The position numbers were made by a program, and so were the translations under genes. The notes beneath the pieces are model-generated. The model did no database searches and was not told where the DNA came from. It was given only the letters and a program-made list of their open reading frames with translations. This document shows, piece by piece, positions 32,101-40,777 of a stretch of DNA of 64,000 bases. Origin of the DNA: Leishmania infantum JPCM5. Its lineage: Eukaryota > Euglenozoa > Kinetoplastea > Trypanosomatida > Trypanosomatidae. The stretch spans positions 740,627 through 804,626 of the forward strand of contig NC_009409.2 in the NCBI RefSeq assembly GCF_000002875.2. Direction: 5' to 3'. Position 1 is the first letter of the stretch; each line of letters opens with the position of its first letter.

Positions 32101-32270
32101 CCCTCTACTTCGCTGAACTGCTTCGACGAGGTGGCGGTGGTTGGTGCCACCGGCACACAAACCCCGGCGGCGGCGGCGGAGGAGGGCGTGACTTCCTCCA
32201 ACTTGCCTCCTATTGCGCTCCGGCCGCTGCCCTTCTGCAGGAACTTGGCGAAGTAGTTGTCAAGGTTCAT
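29136..32270 (-). CDS. SNF2-family DNA-dependent ATPase with C-terminal PHD-type zinc fingers
   Basis: 1044 residues. A disordered N-terminal ~230 residues, starting MNLDNYFAKFL, precede the SNF2 core: YQMEGVQFLL (301-310), Walker A GDDMGLGKT (322-330), DEAH (424-427), TGTP (452-455), VCNHP near 560, FSNFTTTLDLLE, and motif VI ADRAHRIGQTR (711-721). All ATPase motifs are intact. Residues ~869-945 contain two adjacent Cys/His clusters (CFCCGG...CMVCPKAYHAAC, CFLCGK...CDACPRSFCFDC), an extended PHD arrangement that in other proteins reads histone tails. The tail is Ser/Asp/Glu-rich. No chromodomain, bromodomain or SANT domain is seen, so it is not an obvious Mi-2, BRG1 or ISWI orthologue. Chromatin remodelling or repair is the likely role. 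Confidence 0.93.
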   Translation of the reverse strand: MNLDNYFAKFLQKGSGRSAIGGKLEEVTPSSAAAAGVCVPVAPTTATSSKQFSEVEGHTPSQGGGQSPEDAAEAQVQPSCVSPNAAGDLCYRRQRKSDAGATERMTVTASSVSTHQRAPSLKRSREAAVGISSSPAPSQSAMDAPAAKRLLTCRAASEDADDELELLLGSQKAKQVREADAMLEDVARAQQAPSPPLSSSSPGQVSNGVVGTSSACAVGSLAWQTSSSATRETIARYFQRQLEWELHHSADLFAAFEPFFKDRALDRIAADDALRPVLHAAPLSITSETVGALPGCALRSYQMEGVQFLLSHFHRGMSAILGDDMGLGKTAQVSAFLHTLKQLHNIDGPHLIVAPLSTLTSWTRELARWAPQLRVLKYHGERRTRAAISSGRHNRHAVFVTTPALLHLDKRFFRKRAWVTVVVDEAHVLKAHDTAITSASRKLTACYRVAVTGTPVHNNVQEVWSLMSFLYPWLMASYDPRARDPVRQAEECAKVLQYIMLRRTKADMELGIPPRVDEPLTKLVPTDIQLQLLSLLTAHALQESSTGHQLHGHLSHQRAVCNHPLALRLLADKGRTHGSQESAEKRMRAAGVPMDAAHLIDPSAKMRYLDTLLPQLKAQGHRCLIFSNFTTTLDLLEAMCHLRGHSYERLDGSCNRVERELSMLRYNHPASSCFLFLVTTTAGGVGVTLTGADTVILFDAHFNPQLDRQAADRAHRIGQTRTVHVYRLCLQGTIEEHIRDIAARKAYLGDFIVEGGQRHGARGRGRCADDGANTPCITADDIREMFQQLDEKQHAKQQTDGSSVSSPTLLRPSDGAEGSNSSASQTAADAMVKDLLRVVKKGLQGAAATAGIRGGGRGLASPPKQTHSCFCCGGIMYPMEPLLHCMVCPKAYHAACIGERPPRPGEAVKRFWSCPRHECFLCGKQQAADGAIFMCDACPRSFCFDCLDPRYLEMDASGARLLHIRDTYAGMEEEEVEPRRSCYYVTCLRCCGLLSSSSSASEDTDEVDSDEDDVGGCGTATAVDSDGLASVDGHGDASVEDGDN

Positions 32271-33319
32271 TATGTGTGTGTGTGGGGTGGGTGGGTGGGT
32301 GGATGGGTGCGGGGAAGGGGGCTAAAGATCTTCCGTGCGCTGGGCTGCGTGCTGATGAACACGCCGACACGATGAGCAGCGTGATTGGGCGCTGCGTTTG
32401 GGAGGAAGGCGAAGTGAGGCCACAAGAGAGAAGGCAGGTCAGCACGCACAGACACAATGTCTTGCTTCTCCTATGGAATAATACCGGACTGGATGCGCTC
32501 CGGGAGTGGACGTGGGCGTGGGGGCGTTGCAGCGGTATGAGGCGAAGAGGCGAGAGGAATCCAAGATGCGCGTTGGCCGTCATGAGGAAGGGAGAGAGAC
32601 ACGAAAATGAAGAGGGGGGGGGGAGGCGAGGCGCAACGGGCGCGCGCGTGTTGGACTACCATCGCGCCAGGCCTAGCAGAGCCGAGGAGAGACGGAGAGC
32701 CTCCTGTGTATTATGCAGCACGAAGGGAGCAGCGTTGAGCGCACACGATGGGTGCGCACCCGCCACGGCGATCACCGAGGGACTGTCACTGCGGAAGATG
32801 CCGGGAGGGAGCAAAGAGCAAGGCGTCCACCCTCGCTGCCGCCTCTTAGAAGCGACTTCGCCTCTTGCGCCTTCTGAAGATTTTTTTGTTTGCCTGCTGC
32901 CCTGTAATTCGAGGTGCCCATGTTAGGGTAGTGGGCACCTTATGTAGCTGCGCAGCAGCGCACACTCTCACTCTTACTCTCACCTTGTACCTGTGTATGC
33001 GTGGGAGCCTGTGCTTCTGCGGAAAAGCGCCGAGAGCACGCCCCTCAACATTCACTCATGCCTCACCCCCCTCGTGAGCGCACCGACAGCACTGCATGTT
33101 TGCCTCATCACCATCACGACCGTCATTGGCTTCCTCCTCTCTTCCCTTCTCTGCCTCTCTCGCCTATGGGTGGCCTCCACACGCTTCATGGTGCGCGCAC
33201 CGAGACAGAACAAGAGGCAGGTAGGGATCGGCCTTGTTCGCTATCAACGTCGACATCGCTGCCACCATCATTGGGAGCCGACACGAGCGCACATCCACGT
33301 CCACATGTGTCGGTCCGCT
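32271..33319. other. Intergenic spacer
   Basis: A 1.05-kb spacer. GT/GGGT-rich plus strand just beyond the SNF2 start (32272-32320) gives an A/C-rich 5' leader in RNA. The remainder looks like PP2C 3' UTR. No credible gene is seen. Confidence 0.7.
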
Positions 33320-34429
33320 TTACCAGCTCGTGTTGTTGTTCAGTTCTTCGCGTGTACTCACGCGGCTCAGGAGAACAGTGATGTCATCCGGCTTGCCGCC
33401 CTTGGCGTCAGTTTGCCCGAACTTACGCAGCATCGAGGCCCACGGCGAGTTGGTATCCGGGTTCACGGAGGTCTTGTAGGCGTCGGTGATGATGCGCTGC
33501 GCGACACGATAGGGGTCCACGTACTCGATCTTCGCGTCCAAGATGCCACTGAGGAAGAAGCCCACAAGCGGGATCTTGGCGATGGGGCTCTCCTCCACCT
33601 TGCCAATCCACCCGGCGTCCGCGGCGAGCTCGGAGTTGAAGCGATTGTCGAAGAGGCCGTCGGTGCCCATCACAATAACGTCGCCCTCTTGCACCGGCAC
33701 CGACTCGCGAACACAGTCCTGCACGCGGTCAGAGAACGCGCGCCCTACCATCGACCGCGGCAGCACTGCCAGCTGGAACGGCGCGTTGAAGCCGTGCACT
33801 TTCTCGTGTACGCGGAAGTACATGTCGCGGTTGCGCACCACCATCACGCCGCTGTCGCCGAGGTTCGCCACGTCGAGCCTGTGGCTGCCGTCATCCTCTT
33901 TGCGCAGAGTTGCCACACAAGCCGTGCTGCTGCCCACCTTGACAATGCCGTCCTTCACTACTTTGGTGTAGGCGGCATCAAGGATCTTCTCTGGGTCGCG
34001 CTCGCCACGGTGCGTCTCCGCAAACAGCTTCGCGTTCTCCATCAACGCGTTGGCAAACAAGGAGGGGTCGACGCCCTCAGAGCGCCAGCCGCCGACACCG
34101 TCGGCAACGCCGATGACCTTGTAGTTGTTCGCTACGAAGAAGCTATCTTCGCCGCAGTCAAGCTCGATGAAGCTCGCGCGCTTGCGCCAGCTCACCGACT
34201 GCCGCCGCTTGCGCTCGTCCGTGTCGCTGCGGTACATCTTCTGCGGCGTCGGCTTCGCCTTGCAGAAGGCCCAGCTCTGCAGCACCAGCTCTGTCGGGTC
34301 CTTCTCATCCTCCGGGGCCTCATCCGGCGGCGTGCCCCATGAGTTCACGTCGTTGTCGTTGGCCTGTGCCAGCGCCTGCGCGCTTGGCTGGCCGCTCGGC
34401 GTTAGCGGTACACTGTGACGGGCACCCAT
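33320..34429 (-). CDS. PP2C-family protein phosphatase, PTC7-like, with N-myristoylation signal
   Basis: 369 residues from the ATG at 34429; the frame is open upstream for 33 codons. Metal-binding and catalytic motifs are in order: GEDSFF (93-98), ADGVGGW (109-115), GSSTA (166-170), NLGDSG (189-194), GTDGLFDN (255-262) and KPDDITV (346-352). DGVGGW and the family layout match the PTC7/SpoIIE-like branch of Mn/Mg-dependent phosphatases. The N-terminus MGARHSVP has Gly2 and Ser6, as required by N-myristoyltransferase, implying membrane anchoring rather than the mitochondrial location of yeast Ptc7. If the upstream in-frame codons were translated, the signal would be lost. Confidence 0.93.
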   Translation of the reverse strand: MGARHSVPLTPSGQPSAQALAQANDNDVNSWGTPPDEAPEDEKDPTELVLQSWAFCKAKPTPQKMYRSDTDERKRRQSVSWRKRASFIELDCGEDSFFVANNYKVIGVADGVGGWRSEGVDPSLFANALMENAKLFAETHRGERDPEKILDAAYTKVVKDGIVKVGSSTACVATLRKEDDGSHRLDVANLGDSGVMVVRNRDMYFRVHEKVHGFNAPFQLAVLPRSMVGRAFSDRVQDCVRESVPVQEGDVIVMGTDGLFDNRFNSELAADAGWIGKVEESPIAKIPLVGFFLSGILDAKIEYVDPYRVAQRIITDAYKTSVNPDTNSPWASMLRKFGQTDAKGGKPDDITVLLSRVSTREELNNNTSW

Positions 34430-35105
34430 CGTTGTGCGCGTGTGCACGAGTGGAGGTGGTGGGAGGGAGGGAACGAGAGTAGGGACAGACTGCTGATCGC
34501 TCACGGGCACGCAATGCTGTCGGAGCAATACTGACTTGCTGTCTGATGCGACTCACGTCGTTCTCGAGGATAAAACACGTATCCTTCACACGCAAGACGG
34601 GCAGACACGCAGTCTGCCACACCAACGATGCACTTGATATCCATCGAAGAGGCGTTACTCAAGGGAGGGAGAGGGAAGAAGGGAGGGAGAGGCGCGGAAA
34701 CTTAAGGAGGGCAGCAGCGGGAACACACACACACAGCGAGAGCGAGCAAGACGAGAAGGGGGAGGAGGTACTGCTTCCTTCGTTTGCCTTCGTGGCAGGT
34801 GCAGTTCTACACCTTATGTGTCTCGGTTGGGAGGGGGGGGAGAAGTCGTGGTGGTGGGTGAGGGGTCATCAGAGACATGGCAGAGGGAGGGCCTTGAAGG
34901 GGGCCCTCTCATGCGTACCCAGCCGGTGCGTGAGTGAAAAGCATGAGAGAAACGCACAGAGGGGCGAAGAGAACAAGCAGGGACGATGACATCGAGAAAG
35001 AGAGCAGAATGCACGTACACAAGGAAAGCCGCCATCATTCATGTGCGCACGGACCTTCCACATCTTCCCATCCCCGTAGTTACTGCCCCCCCATCCCACA
35101 TCCTC
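34430..35105. other. Intergenic spacer
   Basis: A 0.7-kb spacer. The transcript is pyrimidine-rich at about 34455-34490 and 34660-34710. No gene is seen. Confidence 0.7.
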
Positions 35106-36734
35106 TCACGGATCATCCGTGAGGATGTGCGACTCCGGCACACCCGCAGAGACAAGTGCCTCGGTGCAGTCATTCACAAATTTCTGCGGGCCACACACGT
35201 ACGCCAGCGGCATGTCTGCGCCGAAGTACTTCTGGACAGCTGCGGAAACATTCGCCGGTCGTATGCGGGAACGGTGAGTGATGGTGGTGACGGGGCAGGA
35301 GTTCGGTGGCGACGATTCAGCGCTTGTGCGCTGCTCCTGACCAGCATCCGTGCTCGGGGTGATGAAGAGCTCCATCACGTACGTTTTGACTGGCTTCCTC
35401 GCCCCGCTTCCGCCGCTGGTCTTCTCGGCCGTGCCCAGCGCTGAGCGAGGGAACTCTCGTTGCCACCGCCCGAACTGCTCCAGCTTCGGCACCGTCTCCA
35501 GAGTGCGGTTCGAGTGAAGATGCACCACGTGCAGCGGCTCCGCACTCTCCACGTAGAGCGAGTCGCCGAGAGAGGCGTTCAGGAAAGCATAGGCCGGTGT
35601 CACGCCGATTCCGGCCGTCAGCCACAGCACCCTGCCGCCCACTCTGCGAATGGTTTCATGGTGGCGGGCGAAGGTGAAGGTGCCGCCGACGCGAGCGATG
35701 GGCAGCGGCGCGTTCAGCGAATGCTCGTGCAGCCACGCGCTGCCACTCGCCTGCGTGTCGGTGCAGGCGGCCTTCACGATGATGCTGAAGAGACTGCCGT
35801 TGTGATTCATGTCACAGATGGTCCAGCGGCGTCGCATCAGTTCGCCTGCTGTGGCTGCGGGGGCGGAAGAGGAGAGAAGATCCGCAGCTTGGCCGTCGCT
35901 GCCATTGGCTGGGCGTCTCTCCTTGATTGGGAGCTCAAGCTCCACGTACTCACCAAGCTCCGCATGCCGGAGCAGGGGGCCCGCGTGGTGGACGAAGTCA
36001 AACTGCCGCACTTGTGGGCAGACGTCGGTGATGGCAACACAGGAGACCATAGGGCGCGTTGTGGGGCTGCTGCAGCTGCTGCCGAAGGATGCCATCTCGT
36101 GTGGCCGCGTCTTCTGTGCGTTGTCGAGTGAGTTGGCGCCTCGGGTGCCGGTGTTGCCGCCGGCTTTAGCAAGCGAGCCCATGTGCTGAAAGACTTGGCC
36201 GCTGCGCAGTTCGACGCCGGCATGGCTGTGAATGCCTGGCGCACGCAGGCCGCGGCCTCCGCCGTCGACCGGCAGGCTCATGGGCCTCTCCCGGTTCGCC
36301 AGCTCCATGGAAGCATACGCGTCGCTTTCCAGTGTGGGGCCACTGAGGTCCACCCGCACATAAACATCCTCGGCCTCATCCACCTCGACCTTGTGGACAC
36401 GCTGCTTGCAGCCCTTCGATCGGACCGCGTGCTTTGGCTTCCCGCCAGCAGGGCTCAACTCGACGCCCAAGTAGAGTCCCTCGCCGGTGTCCAGCGCGAT
36501 CTTGTAGCTGTGCCACGGGCATATAATGCATGGGTGGCCGCCCATCTCTTCGATGTCCCCAAGCAGCAGCGGCCCGCCATGGTGGTAACACGCGTTGTCG
36601 ATTGCGTAGAGTTCATTACGATAGCACACGACGGCGATGTTGCGTGTGCCGCAGCGGACAAGCTGACGGGAGCCGTTCGTGAAGTGCAAGCGCTTGCCCA
36701 CGTACACTCGATCGGGCGCCGAGCTTGCAGACAT
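35106..36734 (-). CDS. Rieske [2Fe-2S] protein fused to a ferredoxin-reductase-like domain
   Basis: 542 residues from the ATG at 36734; 182 more codons are open upstream but are Ser/Pro/Arg-rich intergenic-type sequence. An N-terminal Rieske domain carries CYHH (Cys49, His51) and CPWH (Cys72, His75), the complete ligand set for a [2Fe-2S] cluster. After a Ser/Gly-rich linker a reductase module follows: VELPIKERRP, RRWTICDMNHNG (flavin-binding-type RxYS-like strand), VLWLTAGIGVTPAYAFL (NAD-binding glycine motif) and a final YVCGPQKFVND motif. The second half resembles OXNAD1-type oxidoreductases. Electrons would pass from NAD(P)H through flavin to the Rieske cluster. No transmembrane segment or clear presequence is seen with this start. 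Confidence 0.88.
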   Translation of the reverse strand: MSASSAPDRVYVGKRLHFTNGSRQLVRCGTRNIAVVCYRNELYAIDNACYHHGGPLLLGDIEEMGGHPCIICPWHSYKIALDTGEGLYLGVELSPAGGKPKHAVRSKGCKQRVHKVEVDEAEDVYVRVDLSGPTLESDAYASMELANRERPMSLPVDGGGRGLRAPGIHSHAGVELRSGQVFQHMGSLAKAGGNTGTRGANSLDNAQKTRPHEMASFGSSCSSPTTRPMVSCVAITDVCPQVRQFDFVHHAGPLLRHAELGEYVELELPIKERRPANGSDGQAADLLSSSAPAATAGELMRRRWTICDMNHNGSLFSIIVKAACTDTQASGSAWLHEHSLNAPLPIARVGGTFTFARHHETIRRVGGRVLWLTAGIGVTPAYAFLNASLGDSLYVESAEPLHVVHLHSNRTLETVPKLEQFGRWQREFPRSALGTAEKTSGGSGARKPVKTYVMELFITPSTDAGQEQRTSAESSPPNSCPVTTITHRSRIRPANVSAAVQKYFGADMPLAYVCGPQKFVNDCTEALVSAGVPESHILTDDP

Positions 36735-38113
36735 GACAGTGCCGAATAACGGCAGGAGTGTGTGTGCGTGTGTACAAGGGGTAGTGAAAAGGGGAGGGAG
36801 GGCGGCAGGGACTTCTGAGCAAACAGAGGAGGTGGAGGGTACGCCGACAGTCGCACACACGGGATGTGCGAGGTGGGAGGAGAGGGGGAGGGGGAGGGAC
36901 AGAGAGGGGCGACGCGCAGGCACACGCACACGTGACGTGATCAGCAGGAGGGAAGAGGGACTGAAAGCCGTGGTGACACGCGGAGGTGCCGTTGTGCGGG
37001 CGCTTGGCCGAGTGGGCAGCCGTGTGGATAGGTGTGGGTGCGTCTTATCTACGACTCGGAGAGAGGGCGGGGGAAGCAAGGACGGAGAGGAATTTGAAAG
37101 AGAAGAGGCACCCGCGCTGGGACCACGACGGGTGCTGGGGGTGGGCGGAAGGGCAGTCATCACCTGGGAGCCGACGACCGCGCTGATACCTCTATCAAGG
37201 TATGCCGCTGCGGAGAAGGGGGAGGGGATGGACTGTGGCAGCTGCTGTGAAAGATGCCGCGCGCTCAAACACTGACTCACAGAGGAAGAAGAGCGCTAGC
37301 TCGCTTCCATCTTCGTGTGCGTGCACTTGCGAGCAGCACGCGTCTATACCCCTCTCTGCTTGTCGCTTGTCGCTCCCTCTGTGTGGTTGCTTTTATACAC
37401 GGCAAGCAAGGCATTTCTTATTCCTCTATGCGGGGCTGCGTGTACGGATGCGTGTGCCACCGCTTCCATCGGTGGTGGGAGAGGGGCGCGCCGATGTGGG
37501 AGAGAGCGGAAGCGGTGAAGGCTGTCTTCTCGTTGCCTTCCCTCTCGCTAACAGCTCCGCTGCACCTATTGCAACGAGCAGCTTCGGCCGACTTGCGATG
37601 CTTCCGCTCACTTGCTCTGCATCGACCTCACACGCGCCTTCAGTGTAAGGGTGTGCATATGTAGACCACTCCCTTGCTCAGTCGCCGCGAAGGAAAGAGC
37701 TGCGCCGTCCGCCTCACCTGCAGGCGAGTATGCGTACACGGAGACGGGTCATCCACTACCTCCTCCCCCTCCGTCAGCCGCTCAAACACAACGACCAGCT
37801 AGCAGCGCTACGGCTCTCTCCTTCCTCCTCCCTCATCGTCGCTTCATTGCCTCATGACTGCAGCGGCTCTGCACATTACTCGAAATCTCCGCCACAAACG
37901 GAAACGCCCCCCCCCCCCCCACACACATGGAGGCACAGAAGGGCGCCATTACGCACCCCCGCCCTCTTTCTGTCACTCCCCCTCCCACCATCACTGCCAG
38001 TGTCTTTGTATCTCAACAAACGCGCCAGAGAGCGGAGAGGACGCGCGGGAGTGGGGAGAGGGCAGAAAACACACAAGGGGAGAACGGAAGAGGAACAGAG
38101 AGCCGCAACGCTC
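36735..38113. other. Intergenic spacer with poly-C tract
   Basis: A 1.4-kb spacer. Upstream of the Rieske start the transcript is pyrimidine-rich (about 36785-36905). A run of 14 C lies at 37907-37920 on the plus strand and is followed by CA repeats. No credible gene is seen. Confidence 0.7.
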
Positions 38114-40777
38114 TCACGCGCCCTTCAAGGAGAACTTCTGCTTCTCAGCATTCTCCACCACGCGCTCGCGGTAGAGGCCCTTGCGCCGCTTAATGCGCTC
38201 CAAAAGCTGCTCCGCAATGTTTTTGGTCGCCACCTCGGCACCGTGCTCCTCGAATTCTTCCTTCGTTGTGGGCACAAAGTACGGATCGGCGTCGATGACC
38301 TCCCAGTGACTCATCTGCAGCTGCGCCGTCGAGGCGCCTTGCGTCTGTACGCGCAGCTCGTCCTGCAAGCCGAACGCCTCAACAGCCGGTAGCCAGCAGC
38401 GGATGTAGAAGAGGTCGCTGCCCTCGTTCGGCACCTCCTCGACGATCTCAGAGCGGCGGCGGTTCAGTGAGGCGTAGATCTTGCCCTGGGTAAAGCCGGA
38501 GGAGTACACGGTGCACTCGTACACGGGCTCGACAAGACGGCGAGGGTGCAACTTCATCGCAGCGCGGCACGCCTCCCGCACGCTGGGCAGAACCATGCCG
38601 CCGGAGATGTCCGAGTCTGCGTCCACAAAGATGTTCGTCACCACAAAAGCCACCCCGTACAAGGGCTCCTGTGCCATCGGCCCGCTCTCGCAGGCGGCCT
38701 GGAAGCCTGCCACGATGGACTCTTTCCAGTCCTGCAGCGTCGTCCAGCATGCCACTGGATCCACAGTGCCGTCGAAGTTGGCGAGCAGCACTGCTCCAAG
38801 GAAGCCGAGCCGAGACGGGCCGCTGGCGACGACGCCATTCTTGACATCCGCAGAAAAGCGCTTGTGCCCTGCCAGGGCGGCCACTGCCTGCCGCAGAAGC
38901 TGCGGGCTATTGCCGCTGTTCTTCCTGTCTTCTTTGATCAGCTCGAGCACCTCGGTCGGCAGCGGCCGCGCTTGGAGGGTGATGTAGAAGGCGCCGTCCA
39001 TGAGCGACGCGGTGTGCGGCTTCGGCTTGGCGCTCAGGTTGCTCACAATGGTTTCGCGAAAAGATACGAGCGGCTCCGAGGCGACCACCTCCACCTGTGC
39101 AAAAGTGTCGATGAGGTCCTTGAGGCAGCGCTCTGCGTGAACTTCGCCTGCTGTGCCGATCACGTGCTCACCGGTTGGCAGCATGCTCACCTCCACCTGC
39201 GGGTCGACTTTGTAGAGCAGCCGCAGGCCCCGCTCCAGCTCCTGCAAGTTTCTTGGGTCCTTCGGGAAGACGGAGAGCCGCACTATCGAGGTGCTCTGCA
39301 GTACAAGCGGCTTGAAGGGCGGCATGCTAGGCACGCTGCTGATGGAGGCGTACTTGGTGATGTACGAGGTGAGACCGCCGACACCGCAGAGGAAGCCAGC
39401 GCTCACCTCCGACGTCTCCTCAAGACCGGTGCCGCGGAAGAGATAGACGCTGCCTACCGTCGCCTCCACCACCACGCCATCGCTGTGCACATACACTGGC
39501 TGCCCGGCGCGCAGGCGCCCGCTGTAGACGCGCCCGAACCCAATGAAGGCGCCATCGTGGTTCTCCACGGAGCCGACGGCGCGACCGACGAGGTATTGTG
39601 TGTCGATTAGCTTGCAGATGTACACAATGCACGGCGCCTCCGGGGACTGATCGCAGTTCATGAGCGCCTCCTTCAGCTCCGCGGGGGTGTCGGCCTCGAA
39701 GCCCGGGACGAGAGAAGGCAGGCGGCGCCGCTGCAAGGTGATCGGGGAGTCGAGTCTCGTGCAAACCGTGTCGAGCACACAGGGGGCGAGGGGCATCCAT
39801 ATCGAGAGCAGTGCCTTCAGCTTGCGGCGCGGGTCGTGGCGCGGGTTGTTCCACTTGCTCTCGGCAATCTTCAGCTTCTCGGACAACTGCTTCTGCCGCT
39901 CCTCACTCGCGTTGTCACCGAGAAATGCGTCGTACAGCTGCCAGATGGGTTCGAGCATGAGCTGCACAGCCAAGGGCAGCTGCCCCGCTTTCTTCGGCTT
40001 CGGGCTCACGGTCTTGGTCTTGGGGTCAAAGTAGTGCTCCCCCCAGAGGGCCTCCGCGAGGTTGTGCAGCGGCACCTTGTCCTTGTACAACCTCACGAAA
40101 AAGTCCACGCCAACGGCCCAGCCGTCGTAGCAGCTGCAGAAAAGGACGTTGCCCTTGGATGGGTCGAACCACACGTCGTCGCTGGGGTCCTCGCGCTTCA
40201 TGTCCTGATCCATCTCCTGTATCTTCATCTGGTTCGCATAGGATGCCAAGATGGCGTTGCAGATCTCGATGATGCTGCGCAGGCGCAGGTATGCCTCCTC
40301 CGCAGTGTACTGCTGCGTTGTCACGAGCAAGTCGATCTTGTTCAGCACGAGGCACATCGACAGCCCCTCCTGGTAGGTGTGGCGCAGGATGGACGACGTC
40401 TGCTGGGTGACGCCATCCACGACGTCGACGATGACGACGGCGCCGTCGCACAGACGCATCGCCGTGGACACTTCGCACGAGAAGTCGATGTGCCCGGGGG
40501 AGTCGACGAGGTTCAGCACGTGGCTCTTGCCAGCGTAGGCGTGGTGCAGCGCGATAGAGCTGGCCTTCATGGTTATGCAACGCTCCTGCTCATCAGGCCG
40601 GGAGTCGAGCAGCCGCACCTCACCCGCCAGCTGCGGGGAAAGGATGCCGTTGCTGGCGACGAGGTAGTCGCTGAGGGTGGTCTTGCCATGATCCACGTGG
40701 GCGACCATGCAGAAGTTGCGGATGTTCTCCGGCTTTTCGCTCAGTTTCTGCGCAGCATCTGCCATGCTAACGCTCAT
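38114..40777 (-). CDS. EFL1: EFL1 (Ria1)-type GTPase for 60S ribosome maturation
   Basis: 887 residues, EF-2-like but distinct. GTPase motifs: AHVDHGKT (26-33), DSPGH (92-96) and NKID (146-149). The large insertion in the G domain and the C-terminal ending RKGLYRERVVENAEKQK match EFL1, which works with SBDS to release eIF6 from pre-60S particles. In EF-2 the domain IV tip carries the diphthamide histidine in a DAIHRGGGQ loop. Here the corresponding segment reads VDADSDISGGMVLPS and lacks that histidine, which rules out a translocase. Human EFL1 is ~1120 residues, so the Leishmania protein is compact. A second ATG four codons downstream could also serve. Confidence 0.92.
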   Translation of the reverse strand: MSVSMADAAQKLSEKPENIRNFCMVAHVDHGKTTLSDYLVASNGILSPQLAGEVRLLDSRPDEQERCITMKASSIALHHAYAGKSHVLNLVDSPGHIDFSCEVSTAMRLCDGAVVIVDVVDGVTQQTSSILRHTYQEGLSMCLVLNKIDLLVTTQQYTAEEAYLRLRSIIEICNAILASYANQMKIQEMDQDMKREDPSDDVWFDPSKGNVLFCSCYDGWAVGVDFFVRLYKDKVPLHNLAEALWGEHYFDPKTKTVSPKPKKAGQLPLAVQLMLEPIWQLYDAFLGDNASEERQKQLSEKLKIAESKWNNPRHDPRRKLKALLSIWMPLAPCVLDTVCTRLDSPITLQRRRLPSLVPGFEADTPAELKEALMNCDQSPEAPCIVYICKLIDTQYLVGRAVGSVENHDGAFIGFGRVYSGRLRAGQPVYVHSDGVVVEATVGSVYLFRGTGLEETSEVSAGFLCGVGGLTSYITKYASISSVPSMPPFKPLVLQSTSIVRLSVFPKDPRNLQELERGLRLLYKVDPQVEVSMLPTGEHVIGTAGEVHAERCLKDLIDTFAQVEVVASEPLVSFRETIVSNLSAKPKPHTASLMDGAFYITLQARPLPTEVLELIKEDRKNSGNSPQLLRQAVAALAGHKRFSADVKNGVVASGPSRLGFLGAVLLANFDGTVDPVACWTTLQDWKESIVAGFQAACESGPMAQEPLYGVAFVVTNIFVDADSDISGGMVLPSVREACRAAMKLHPRRLVEPVYECTVYSSGFTQGKIYASLNRRRSEIVEEVPNEGSDLFYIRCWLPAVEAFGLQDELRVQTQGASTAQLQMSHWEVIDADPYFVPTTKEEFEEHGAEVATKNIAEQLLERIKRRKGLYRERVVENAEKQKFSLKGA

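Noticed and set aside
32993..34342. Plus-strand ORF of 449 codons over the phosphatase gene
   Set aside because: It is the antisense shadow of the PP2C coding region, which has intact catalytic motifs on the other strand.
36735..37280. 182-codon N-terminal extension of the Rieske protein
   Set aside because: Ser/Pro/Arg-rich translation of a pyrimidine-rich splice region; the ATG at 36734 directly precedes the Rieske domain.
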